From positions 778,657 to 842,656 of the forward strand of contig PTFA01000339.1 in assembly GCA_003342895.1 (NCBI GenBank): a stretch of 64,000 nucleotides of DNA. Reading direction: 5' to 3'. The notes below the pieces were generated by a model. The model ran no database searches. It saw only the letters and a list, made by a program, of their open reading frames with translations, and was not told the DNA's origin. The DNA is from Casuarius casuarius (taxonomy: Eukaryota; Chordata; Aves; Casuariiformes; Casuariidae). Shown piece after piece: positions 50,377-61,300 of this stretch (positions are counted from its first letter, which is position 1; every line of letters begins with the position of its first letter). Both the position numbers and the translations under genes were made by a program.

Positions 50377-51266
50377 GTGAGGAGCCACGGCAGCATGCCC
50401 AAAAAGAAATTAAGGCTCAGTGCAAGTTTCCCAGCCCATCCTCAGTTTAGGCTGTCTGTGAGCCCTTACTCAATAACCAGACCTGTTTACCTGTGTGTTC
50501 TGGGCCTTATGGTACCGAGAGCTCCCTGGAAAGTCTCCTGAACTCTGGTGTGAGGATTTGCATGTTTGGAATGGAAGAGTAACAGCCTACACCCTCTGCT
50601 GATGTCAGAGGCTGAGTGACAACAATATGCAGCACAGTAACAGCTGTAAAACTCACTGGCTAAAATACTCCATGAGTTATGCCGTAGCCACAGGGAGTTT
50701 TGAGTACAGCTAGAGCTTCAAAGCTGGTTCAAACTGTGAAACAGATTGAGGGTTGACACTCTTGACTTCACTTCTGGGTCTGCTGGTGATTTGTCATGTT
50801 CTCTGGTACTAGTCATGTCACAAGCTTGGTCAGGAAGATCATTAGATCAAGCAGTTTGGCCTGTATGTTATGGACGATTGACTTATCACTGTTTTCCATT
50901 TATTGAACATAATTTCTTGTGATTAAAGCATTGTCTTGATTTGAAGACATCAAGAAAGGGAATGCACCACGCTGGAGATGCGTGGTTTCATGGTTAACTA
51001 TTCCCGCTGTTCCAAATATGTGCTTAGTAAGAATTTGGCTGGCCTCAGTGTTCAGCCATTTGTCTGTGTCTGGGCTTTCTGCTCTCCAGCTCTCCAGTTA
51101 ACTCTGTGGCTGCTCCAGTGTGTTTTTTAGTTTTGCTCAGGAAAATAGGAATAATGCCAATAAAACTGAAGTAATTCTGGGCTGCCTGGAATCTGAGATG
51201 TTAGCTGTACCCAGAACTATCTCACAGTCCTGGCACATAACGATTACCACTTCTCTTCCTCATCAG
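50377..51266 (+). other. WNT9B: WNT9B intron 3
   Basis: An 890-base phase-0 intron with a GTGAGG donor and a CTTCCTCATCAG acceptor. No repeat or other element was recognised inside it. Confidence 0.95.
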
Positions 51267-51743
51267 GCTGTGAAGAATGGTCTCAAAACTACGTGCAAGT
51301 GCCATGGTGTCTCCGGCTCATGTGCTGTCAGGACATGTTGGAAGCAACTTTCACCATTTCATGAGGTTGGCCGACTGCTGAAGCTGCGCTATGATGATGC
51401 CGTCAAAGTCTTCAGCACGAGCAATGATGCAGTGGGACACTCAGAGCTGGCTGGCCCCCACAGACACAGCCATTCCCCCAAGCATCCTGCTTCACCCCGT
51501 TCCACTGACCTGGTGTATGTGGAAGACTCCCCCAGTTTCTGCCGGCCCAGCAAATACTCCCTGGGAACTGCTGGGAGGACCTGCTCTCGGGAGGGTAACT
51601 GTGACAGCATGTGCTGTGGACGAGGTTATAACACCCAGAGCCGGCTAGTTACCTTTTCTTGCCACTGTCAGGTGCAGTGGTGTTGCTATGTTGAATGCCA
51701 ACAGTGCATGCAGGAAGAGGTGGTCTACAGCTGCAAGCAGTAG
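51267..51743 (+). CDS. WNT9B: WNT9B exon 4 (C-terminal, stop)
   Basis: Encodes 158 residues from AVKNGLKTTC to VYSCKQ and a TAG stop at 51741-51743. It includes the CKCHGVSGSC hairpin, whose first serine (codon 51312-51314) is the Porcupine-acylated position needed for secretion and Frizzled binding in Wnts. Next come RTCWKQLSPF and a variable Ser/Pro/His-rich linker (around GPHRHSHSPKHP). The C-terminal cysteine-rich domain follows with DSPSFCRPSKYS, MCCGRGYNTQSR and the CHCQVQWCCYVECQQC knot. Sixteen of the 24 visible cysteines are in this exon. Nothing is missing relative to the family, so the gene looks functional. Confidence 0.98.
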   Translation, partial: AVKNGLKTTCKCHGVSGSCAVRTCWKQLSPFHEVGRLLKLRYDDAVKVFSTSNDAVGHSELAGPHRHSHSPKHPASPRSTDLVYVEDSPSFCRPSKYSLGTAGRTCSREGNCDSMCCGRGYNTQSRLVTFSCHCQVQWCCYVECQQCMQEEVVYSCKQ

Positions 51744-54569
51744 CTAGTGGGTCAGGACAAGTCTTAGAGTAAAAGAAAGCAGTAAGGAGAGAAGGACATG
51801 ATTCTCTGCTGTGGGGTAAAGGCAAAGGCAAGAACCACCGTGTCCAGCACTCCTATTATCTCAGTGTTGAGATCCCCTGACCTGGCGAGAGCCCCTGTAT
51901 GAGGGATGAAAACCAGAGGTTTTGTCAGGTAATAGATCAGGAAGAAGGGAGAGAGAATGGCGGTAATGTGGGGACAGCAGAAACACTGAAGCAGTCAAAA
52001 TGTCTCTTGAATTAAACCTTATACTCTCATCTGCAGGAATATCCCTCTCCCCCATTCCTCACTTGCACTTATGTAAATGTCTTGGGGTGGTAACACTAAA
52101 CTACTGAGGGCTTGGGCCCTGGTCCTGGAGAGAAGAGGGAAAAAAAGGGACTGGGGAGACAACCAACTGGACTGGATCCTGATGTATCAGGGACAGGCAT
52201 GTTCTTGCACTAAGGCAAAATGACTCTGGCAGTAGGGGATTTTAAGTGCTGTTCTCTGGGAGATGGTTGAATCCTCTCTGCTCTGAACTCAAAGATACAC
52301 TATTGAGTAGCTTCATTTTGATGCATTTGATGCACATTTTGTGTCTCAGAAATATTGCTTGAAAAACAAATGGAGCTCTTATCTTGTCATCTCCCAGATC
52401 TAAACTTTGGGCGTTAGACTCCAAGTGCATTCTAAACACATTTTAACCTTGCTATCCACAAGAAACCTGGAATTCTCTCAGTTACACTGAGTTGATCACA
52501 GGTAACTCAGCTGAAGTCTGTGAAGTTACCCTTTGCAGTGTACTGCATCGCAGGGGAGCTATTTTTATGGTGGTGGATCCAGGTGATGCTAATTATCCAC
52601 ATTTTTCCTCCCAATCAAAATTTTAATTGCCTTTTCCCTTATGTGTACTAGTCAGTGCCCTGGTACCCAATGTGCATCGCATCACACTGTTCTGCCCAGT
52701 ATTAACATTAGAAAAAATTTTTGAAAGGGATTTAGGAACCACAGTAACTGGGCTGTCTAAAAAAATTTGCAAGTTGTGAGTGACAATCTTTGTGCTGGCA
52801 AGTTAGATATATCTAGACAATGCAGACATCTGTCATGAGAGAAGGGGACCTTAGGGAAAGAGCACAGCCTGCTGCAGAGTTGTGGTCCCCTGACTTTGAG
52901 CCATATTTTTGTAGTTAACTGTAAGTTGAGCACAGCAGAAACAGCCTGTTCTGTTTCTTTGGCTAGGTCTTAAAGAGCAGTCTTGGGAGTGGCTGTGAGG
53001 CAGTCCCTGATCTGGCCACCATGTAGACACAGAGGTGTGTGACACAACCTGTCTGGGTGTTGAGATGTATTACACTGCTTGGCAGTGTATTTGCCTGCTC
53101 CAGGGCACTTTCTGGTTAATCCTGCAGCAGCAGTTAGAGGTTCCCTGTTTGTACTGTGAGGGCAGCTTCGGTGAGCCCCTGAGAAAACAAAGCTGCTGTA
53201 TTTTCTCAGTCTTGGTAATGGCTATAAACCAGCAAGCAGAATGCCAATGTGTGTGGATTGGCTAGTGCTGGAATGGATATTTAAATCCTCAACCTCAGAT
53301 CAAAATTCATTTGCAATATAATGGATAAAGACATGGGTTTAGGTTCTTTGAATGGACTGTGGCATGACTGGAATTAGGCAGTGTTTCAATGTGATTGAGT
53401 TCTCCTAACAAGCAGTGAGATCTTGTCTCTGCGCTCCAGCTCTTCTGTGTGGATGTCCTGAAGTGAGACAGCTCCTATGTACATTTCCATATGCTTTTAG
53501 CACTTACTTTGCAGTGATGTTCTCACACTCTTGACCTTGTTGTCCATTTGCTCTTCACAACTACTTTTGAGGTCTGCTTTGTGAAAGGGTGGCAGAGAAC
53601 TGTCTCAGAGCAGAGCTAGCCATTAACTGGCTGTTCAGAAGCCAGTAACACCTTCCCTTTGGCTATCTACAAGTCTCTTAATGGGCTTAGTCTTTTTTAT
53701 CCCTTGTTCTGGCTTAAGTTGACTTGAACTGAATTAAAGTGTTTATGACAGATATATTAGTGCAAATTGGGTTAATTGGCCTTACTTTTTTTTACTTCCT
53801 AAATGCTCCAGAAATTAATATTGAGCAGACCATTATTTACATATTGCTTTTAATCTTCTCAGAGCTGAAATCTTCCCACGAGCCTCAGTGTTGAACACAA
53901 TGTTAAAGCATCCCAAAGAATTAAAATTGTTAAGAACTGGCATCATAGGAGAAAGGACAAAGGAAGTAGCTCTGCTCTGCACTATTGATCCCAAGCTGCC
54001 TGCCTGACCTTCTGGGTTTTCTAGCATCTGAGAGGGTATTTGGAGATCCCATGCCATTGCATGAAACATTCTCATTTCAACAGAGAATGGGGCTTGGTGG
54101 GTGAGAGGGGAAGCACAACTGGATCCCATTCTTTGGGAAGCAAGTGAGAGAGACACCTCTATACCCTTGTCAAAACTGCACTTCTAGGTCTTACACTGGC
54201 TGGTAATTTCCAGGCCTGCACAGTCCTTTCTGCTTACCCAGATCCCATAATTTGAGGGCAGCTAGGGTTCTCCTAGCTGGGTGAAAGTGTTCTTGATGAG
54301 CTCATTCTTTTTTATTCCCTCTTTGGGCTAATTTTGGTAAAGTTAATTAAGGGAGGCACGTTACTGCTGATTGGGAATCAAGCATTTTGTAGATCAGACA
54401 ACAGGTCTTGCATAATGTCACTGCAGGCAAGAGCTTGGGACAGAACATCAATTTTCATTTATTTAGTAAGTTCTGTCTCCAACTTTGCCACAAAGTTGTT
54501 TGGAGAAGAAAAATCATGGCTCTAATCTCCTAGTAAAGTTACTTGGGTCAGCGTCATTTGCTGACAGCT

Positions 54570-54825
54570 GGATCCCAATGAGGGGTTATTGCCACAGGAA
54601 ATTCCACTTGAACACAAGAAAACACTTCCTTACTGCGAGGGTGGTTGAACACTGGAACAGATTGTCCAGAGAGGTTGTGGAGTCTCCATCCTTGGAGATA
54701 TTCAGAACCCAACTGGACAAGGTCCTGGGCAACCTGCTCTAGCTGACCCTGCTTGAGCTGGGTGGGGTGGACCAGATGATCTCCAGAGGTGCCTTCCAAT
54801 CCCAGCTAATCTGTGAGTCTGTGGT
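54570..54825 (+). mobile_element. CR1 LINE 3' end
   Basis: The best preserved CR1 copy in the window. The open frame 54485-54742 includes the ORF2 C-terminus (TRKHFLTARVVEHWNRLSRE, then VVESPSLEIFRTQLDKVLGN). The 3'UTR tail follows, with GGTGGACCAGATGATCTCCA and the end TCTGTGAGTCTGTG. Only about the last 250 bases were inserted, the typical 5' truncation. It lies in the probable WNT9B 3'UTR in sense orientation. Confidence 0.93.
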
Positions 54826-57800
54826 TATGGACCTGCTATCTCACTTCTTAAAAGAGCAGGCTGTTTATGTCACACAGAGTGTTAGGTCTTCCCTTAAGAG
54901 CTGTGTGCTTAGTGAGACCCAGTGGAGTACCATTGTGTTTTTCTCTGGCATTAGGAAGTGTAAGGCTGCAAACTGCTCCCACAGTTGGGAGCAGGTCTAA
55001 GGAGTCCTGATGCACTCCTGCCCTGCAAAGCCAGCTTGGACCTATTGGAGAGGATCTACAAGCCATCCCATGCATAACTGAACATCTGCTTTCTCCCCTA
55101 CCCAGTTACTCCAGTAACAGAGCAGAGACTGGGGCTTGGCTTCGACTATGAGCTGGACAGGAGCCTGGCTGGTGTTTGAGGGCTCTTGGGGTACTCTCCA
55201 GTTACCTGCAGTGTGTTCTCATGGCCAAGTGAAGCTTTTTGTCTTGCTCAGACTCATTCTTCTGTACTCTTCTTGTAAAAAGGAGAGGAGAAAACCACAC
55301 AAGAAGAGATAGTTGGCAATCTTCTCCAATGACCTTGTCCTGCTCTGCAGTGACAGTGAAAGGAAATACATGCTACTAGCACCTTTCCTTTTCCTGTCAA
55401 GAACTTTTCAAATTTCTAGACTGGTTCTCCCATCTCAAAGGCAAATCTGGCTTTCACACAGCTAAAAATGTTATTTAGTAAGGACCTTTATCTGGCTCCA
55501 AATGTTGCAATGCTCTGAGCAGGAGGTGCCATTTCAGAGGCATGTTAGGTGTTTTGCACAACAGACTCAAAACCAAGACCAAAATGATGGTAAGATGATT
55601 ATTTAGGCAGAGAGGAATATGGTCAGACTAGTAGAACTTGCAACTTTGATTATTTGTATCTTGTGAAGCGAAAACACTGATGTCAGCAAGAACTGAAGGA
55701 CAGGTTTGTGGCAAGGGTATCTCAATGGGCACTAGACACCTGTATTTAGGCAGCTAGATCAAGCCTATTCAGTGTGGATATTTTGGACTGAGTTGGTCCT
55801 TTAGCTACCTTTCAGGCAAAGAAGACACATTTAAGGTAGGATTAGATACTGCCTTGGAGCACTTGAAAAGGAACTTCATTTTTGTGTGTATCATCTGGAC
55901 ATTCATGCTTTTGAGGTGGTGTCACCAAGTCCCACATCCCTCATGAAAACGCTGGCTCCTGTGAAATGTGCAAGGATTACCTCTAGCTGTGGAGGTTTTT
56001 AGCACTGATCTATGTTATTATTTGAGCCGTGACCTGTTGTAACTGGCGGTGTCTATGCAATACCCTGTTTTTGTCCAGTCTTGCTGCCAGCGACTGTGAG
56101 GTGGAACTGCCCTTTGTCTTCAGCGTTGGGCTAGCCCAGTGCCATGGGGATCTCATAAGAACATTGTATTACTAAAGTCAAAAAATAATGTACATAAAGT
56201 AAATTGAAAGGTAAAGTTCTGCCTGGAAGTCCTGGCACCACAGAGGAAGTGTTGAATACATACAGGACAAAAAGATACTTCATAGGAAAATTTCTGATAT
56301 AGCAAAAGGGACTGCTGCGTCTGCAGCTGTTTGCACTGCATTGCTCAGCAGCTGCTTGAGGAAGGGTGAACATGGAGAAGATCAGTGGAGGGGAAGGTTC
56401 CTTCCCCAGTATCCTTGGAGTGAGTCTGGGCTTGGTGGAATATGGAGGTTTGGCATTTTCCTGGAGTAAAGTTTGGTTGTTAACTGAGCTGGTAAGCCAA
56501 GAAGTCTGGGTAAGGAAGTCTAGTCTCCTCTGGCTTTGCTCTGCAAGATCAAATGCAATTTCAGCTCCTCCCTTTCACAGTTGAAGGCCAAGGCTTTCTG
56601 CTCAACCCCTGCCACCCAGAATAGACAGCTTCTCTCAGCCTGGAAACCAAGACAGTGAAAACTGATGGAAAAATAAATAATAAATACCTCTTGAAAATGT
56701 TTCATGTGAGGGTCAGGAAAAGGACTTGAGCATGTGTTGAGTTTGAGGCAATGTTAGTATCACTCCTTCTGGCATCCTTGAATGCTAGAAGTTTTAGAAA
56801 TAGTACTATAGATAAAGGAGAGATGGAGCTTGCTTGAGGCAGCAAGATTGTTTTTGCTTGTTTCTCATTCAGTTAGCTAAGGCTGTTTTATTGCCCAGAC
56901 ATGAAACAAACTGGGCTGACATTTAGCAATATGCTTTACTTCAACTACCAGCACTGGGAACCTTTGTGTGACCAGGAAGCAAAACTTGGGTTTGGTCAGC
57001 ATTCCGTATGCCCAGGCTTGAACTGTATTTTTTTCAAGAATCAAAACCAAGCAAAACCATGTTGAGCAAAGCTCTTCTGCCACCTCCTGGAGATCTGGGA
57101 TGTGAGGACCTGGGCCTCCATTTGATCTATGCGTGAGCTTTTAATTATGCTGCACACCTTATGATCTACTACAAATCCAGGGGATGTGCCACCTCTTTGG
57201 TTATAGGTGCAAGAAGTAACTGGTGACTGGAATGATGGAAATTCAAGGGCATTGCACACAAGTCTTTGCATGGAAAATTTCTGGCAGCAAAGGTGAAAGC
57301 CTATGTCCTGATTATAAAACAATTCTTCCCCAAGTGCAAATGTGCCTCAGTGTGGCAACTGACAGTAACAGTCTGAGAGGCACATGCTTTCCTATAGTCT
57401 TTTGATTGAGGAAGAGTCCTTTTCTCTGTATCTTAGATCCGAGTAAACTAAGAACAGTGATAGCTCTAATACTTTTAGCTTAATCCTCACTATACACAAC
57501 GAGGGCTACTGTGCAGACATAGGATATGCCCTCTCTCAGTGTGCACTTCCTATTCCAGTCTATAGTGCCTCTCCTGTTGTGTTGGGATGCTGGGTTTGGT
57601 GGTACTTTGTCCAACACGCTTATTGCAGGAGGGAAATAACATTCAGAAAGGTTTTAATGAGGATTACAAAGTTCTGGTGTGGATGGACCCCACCAACCCC
57701 AAGGGAAGAGCTGCCCTTGCTTGAGAAGAAATCACGTATGGGGAGAATGCCAGCAAATGATTAGACACCTGTAATTTCTCGAGGCTTAACCAGGGATCCA

Positions 57801-58299
57801 TGTCTTTTTGTACTGTTGCTGTTATAGAAGGGTGGTGCAATGCTGGCATCAGAGGTGCTTTATTGGATCAACAGAAAGGGCCATGCAAGCCAGTGGACAC
57901 TAACAAACAGGGTAAGGTAACAAACACTACTCATGCAATGGCCATTTGTATGTACTCAAACATGGGATGTAAGACTGGAAGGCAATTTGAAAGAGTACAA
58001 TGGGGTCACTTGAAAAAAACAAAAAAAGGCTGTGCTTTAAGGGAAAAGAAAAACATTTGTCTACCTCAAGATGTACAACTTCTGTTACAGGAAGTATGGA
58101 TGTTATTTATATTTCTTATATATCTTCTAGAAAGAAAATGGTGCTGTGGGTTTTAAATTGCATTACAGTCCTGTTTGTACCTTCTAAATTTTATGTAATC
58201 TGTAACTGATTTCCATTTGATTATAACAAGCATATTTGTGCAGCTGGCTGTTTGTCTGGTATTGCACTAGTGTCTGCTCTGTTTGTGTTCTTGTCAGTC

Positions 58300-58305
58300 A
58301 ATAAA
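58300..58305 (+). terminator. WNT9B: polyadenylation signal AATAAA
   Basis: A canonical AATAAA with GT/T-rich sequence (GTTGTTTTCT) 10-15 bases downstream, as expected for a cleavage site near 58320. It is assigned to WNT9B because no other + strand gene lies between the stop codon and here. Confidence 0.5.
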
Positions 58306-58320
58306 CACCAGTTGTTTTCT

Positions 58321-61300
58321 AAAAATGCACATTTCTGCTTTTCAAGGAACATCACTGGGAATACCATTGAATAACTATTCCTCACTGGCACACCAGTATT
58401 ATTCCTTCTGTTCTCCTTTGTGCACAGCCTCTCCAGAAGATAACTTTAATAGGAGCTCTGCTCCAGAAATATCCATTTCTGCCCACCCAACAGCAAGGGA
58501 TGCCCAGGCTGGCTGAGCTCAGACAGGCATGTTTGTGTTCAAGGTACATGATATGAGTGAGCGGAATATCATCAGAAGCATGTCAGAGGCGTATTTCTTC
58601 CAGCAGGATAACAGACTTGAGGACTTCATGTGCCTCATTGCTTGGTTCTGCCCTGATGCTGCTGATGCTCCTCCGTCAGCTGTTTGGACAGAACTGTTTG
58701 TGGAACTGGGAAACTGGCTGGATCTCACTAGTGCAAAATGTGGTCAGCCTGAAAGACTGTGGGTGCCCTGTGCTCCCCAAACTCTTTCCTTGGGTAGACA
58801 AGAGGGCTTGTCTGAGGGAAGCCCATGGGCCGTAGAGGAATGCCAGGTCAGCCTTTGCAGGCAAGCATGATGCGCAGAGCTACTGCTGGGGCTTGCTTTG
58901 CGCTGCAGTGATTATACCAGACTCGGGCCTCTTCTTGCCCTTCAGTTTGGGCAGATGGGAGCTGCTGGCTCTCATAGTCCTGACCAATGGCTGAGAGGGG
59001 GTTTATGAGGTGATCCCAAATAGCTACCCCTAGACCTTGGTCTGGCACCAGGCCACCATGGCATGGGGGCACCTCATCCCATTGTGTTGCTCAACAGTGA
59101 CCACAGAAGGCCTTGGCCGTGGCTTGTGTCTGATGCACGCGCCAAGCTAAGCCGTACAGGAAGTGTGGTCAGCTGTTGTGACCAAGGCTCAACACAGTCC
59201 ACAGCCAATGTGTGCAACTGCCCAGGCCCCAGCGTGGCCCAGAGCTGCCAGTCGTGGGCTACAGCAGAGCTGCCTTGCACTGTGGTTTGCATTTGGTTAT
59301 TGGCCATTGCTAGTAACACATGGATCTTGTTGCCCCATTCCTCCTCCCCGCCACCTGCTCTCTCTTCAGCTCCTCCACATCATGTCTGGGCTTCAATACT
59401 GGGCTGTTAAAAAGGAGCACAGCTGTGGCCCAGCTCCAAAGCTCCGCACAGAGCTGTCCTGCTCCTCAGCAGGTACTGAGCTGAATATGCCAGAAATACA
59501 ATTCAGAGTAGCTGGGTCCCCCTAGGTTAAAGTATGCCAGTGCATTGGGGAGGGTAAACAGTGCAAGACATTCAAGGGCCCTCTCTCCACCCTCTGCCTT
59601 AACCTACTTATCTGGCAGTCCCTCGTGTCTCCTGAGATCTGCCACAGGCATAGCTTGTCTGTGTACCAGAATGGCTTCCACTTGTAGCACAGTCCATGCA
59701 AAATCTGCTTCTCAGAAAGGATAAAGCAGATCATACCTCCCTGTGGACAAGCTTCGCAAGGTTGGTGGCATTTTCTTGTGAACTGGCTGAGATAAGGGGA
59801 GCAGATCTGACACTAACCTAGCGCTAGGAATACTTGTCTGTCATAAGCACCAGCACGCAGCAGGACTTAGGCTAGCTTGGTTTCCCCAGCAATGGCCCAG
59901 GCAAAACAGCACTACTGAAATGGGGTAACCACCATCCCTGGAAGTTTATGGAGAACCACACAGCTGTCATATAGCAGCCTCTTTGGCTTCTTCCTAGGAA
60001 AGTAAAGTGTGGCTTCTTGAGGAGATGCTTGTCCTAGCCTTTCTTGTGGCTTCACAGGGACACTTGTGCTGCATCCCCACTTGTCCCCAGCTAACGCTTC
60101 CCCTTACCCGGTGAGGCAGTGATACCTACTTAATTTTCTCAGCAAATGAAGAGTGCTGACCTGGAGATATTCTGGGCAGTCTGTGCCAGGATGTGGCATG
60201 AGAGCCTTCCTAGCTTTTCTCTGCTATCATATGAAGCAGAAGAGGCTACCACACTCTCCTTGGATACTCAGCAGCATGGCACAGAGAAAGCAAAAAATCA
60301 GCTCTCAGACAGATGAAGAAGAGATGATGAGGAGAGGCAGGCTTTGGCCTTGTGTAGTTTTGAGTCATTTGCAGCCTGGATCTGCCCCAAAACTTGGCCC
60401 CGACCATATCCTAATAGGATATTTTTTGCCTCTCAGCATTTTCCTGGCACCAAAAGGCAGTGGGCCTGCTGGGTCCAGAGCCAGGGACTAAATGCAAACC
60501 TCAAATCTTGCTGTGAGAGGACATGTTCCTAGAAGAAAGCAGCATTGGTAGAGAACTGGGTGGCAGAACATGGCGAAACACACCATCCTCCCTTGGCAGT
60601 GCCAGACAGCACAGAGCCTGGTCACACAAGGGTCAAGCCAAGCCCTTAGCAAGGCAGGCAGTTTTCCTGGGATCATCCATTTCTGTGCCCTGTTATCTGG
60701 GCTAATTGTAATTTGAGGTGTTTGCTTTCTCAGTCCTATTGAGAGTACACAGGGTGGAGGGGTTGTGCATGCTCTGTGCTGAGTGGGTGCAATGAAACCT
60801 CCTCATGCTGCCTGTTCCTGTCGTGGTGAGGATTAAAATGTCATGGGAAAGAGCTTCTGGCAAATGAGGCAAGTAGGATGCCTGCTTATTTGTGCAGCTA
60901 TGCCGAAAATCCCATCTTGCTGGATGGAGAAATGCTGGACCATCAGGGCCAAGCAGGCCTCCTAGGTCATTTGGAGATGTGCTGGGTTTGTGACCGATGT
61001 GCTGTTGTAGCTCCTGGCCAGCCTTGCCATCTCTCTCCTGGGCAGCCAAGACCTCCAGCAAACTCTTTGAAGGAACTGCTCTCAATAACTGAGACAGTAG
61101 CAGGTGTCCCAGGTAGTTTGCAAGTCACATCCCAGATACAGAAAATGCAGGACATACTTTTCCTGACAGATTGCTCTCTGCTAGGCCAGATTGCCTCCCT
61201 AGGTAGCATCATGGATGCTCAATGTCCCATCACTTCGGGAGATGAAGCAGTTCAGTGTGAGCAGTTAATAAACAGCACCAATAAACAAATCATTTTCCTG

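Larger units (their letters stand above)
51744..58320 (+). other. WNT9B: probable WNT9B 3'UTR or downstream flank
   Basis: No further coding exon follows the stop codon. The last kilobase (about 57.4-58.3 kb) has the AT-rich look of a vertebrate mRNA 3' end and finishes in a good AATAAA at 58300-58305. If that is the WNT9B poly(A) site, the 3'UTR is about 6.6 kb and includes a CR1 tail at 54570-54825. Earlier ATTAAA variants (for example near 52010 and 53730) could end shorter forms. The length is inference without transcript data. Confidence 0.45.

Noticed and set aside
50140..50541. Continuous 133-codon frame through the exon 3 end
   Set aside because: The residues after 50376 are intronic; a consensus donor and in-frame junction to 51267 restore the conserved Wnt sequence.
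44083..51743. Assignment as WNT9A instead of WNT9B
   Set aside because: The [21 protein letters not shown] and WGVCGDN forms match WNT9B; WNT9A has different residues at these places and a longer linker before the C-terminal domain.
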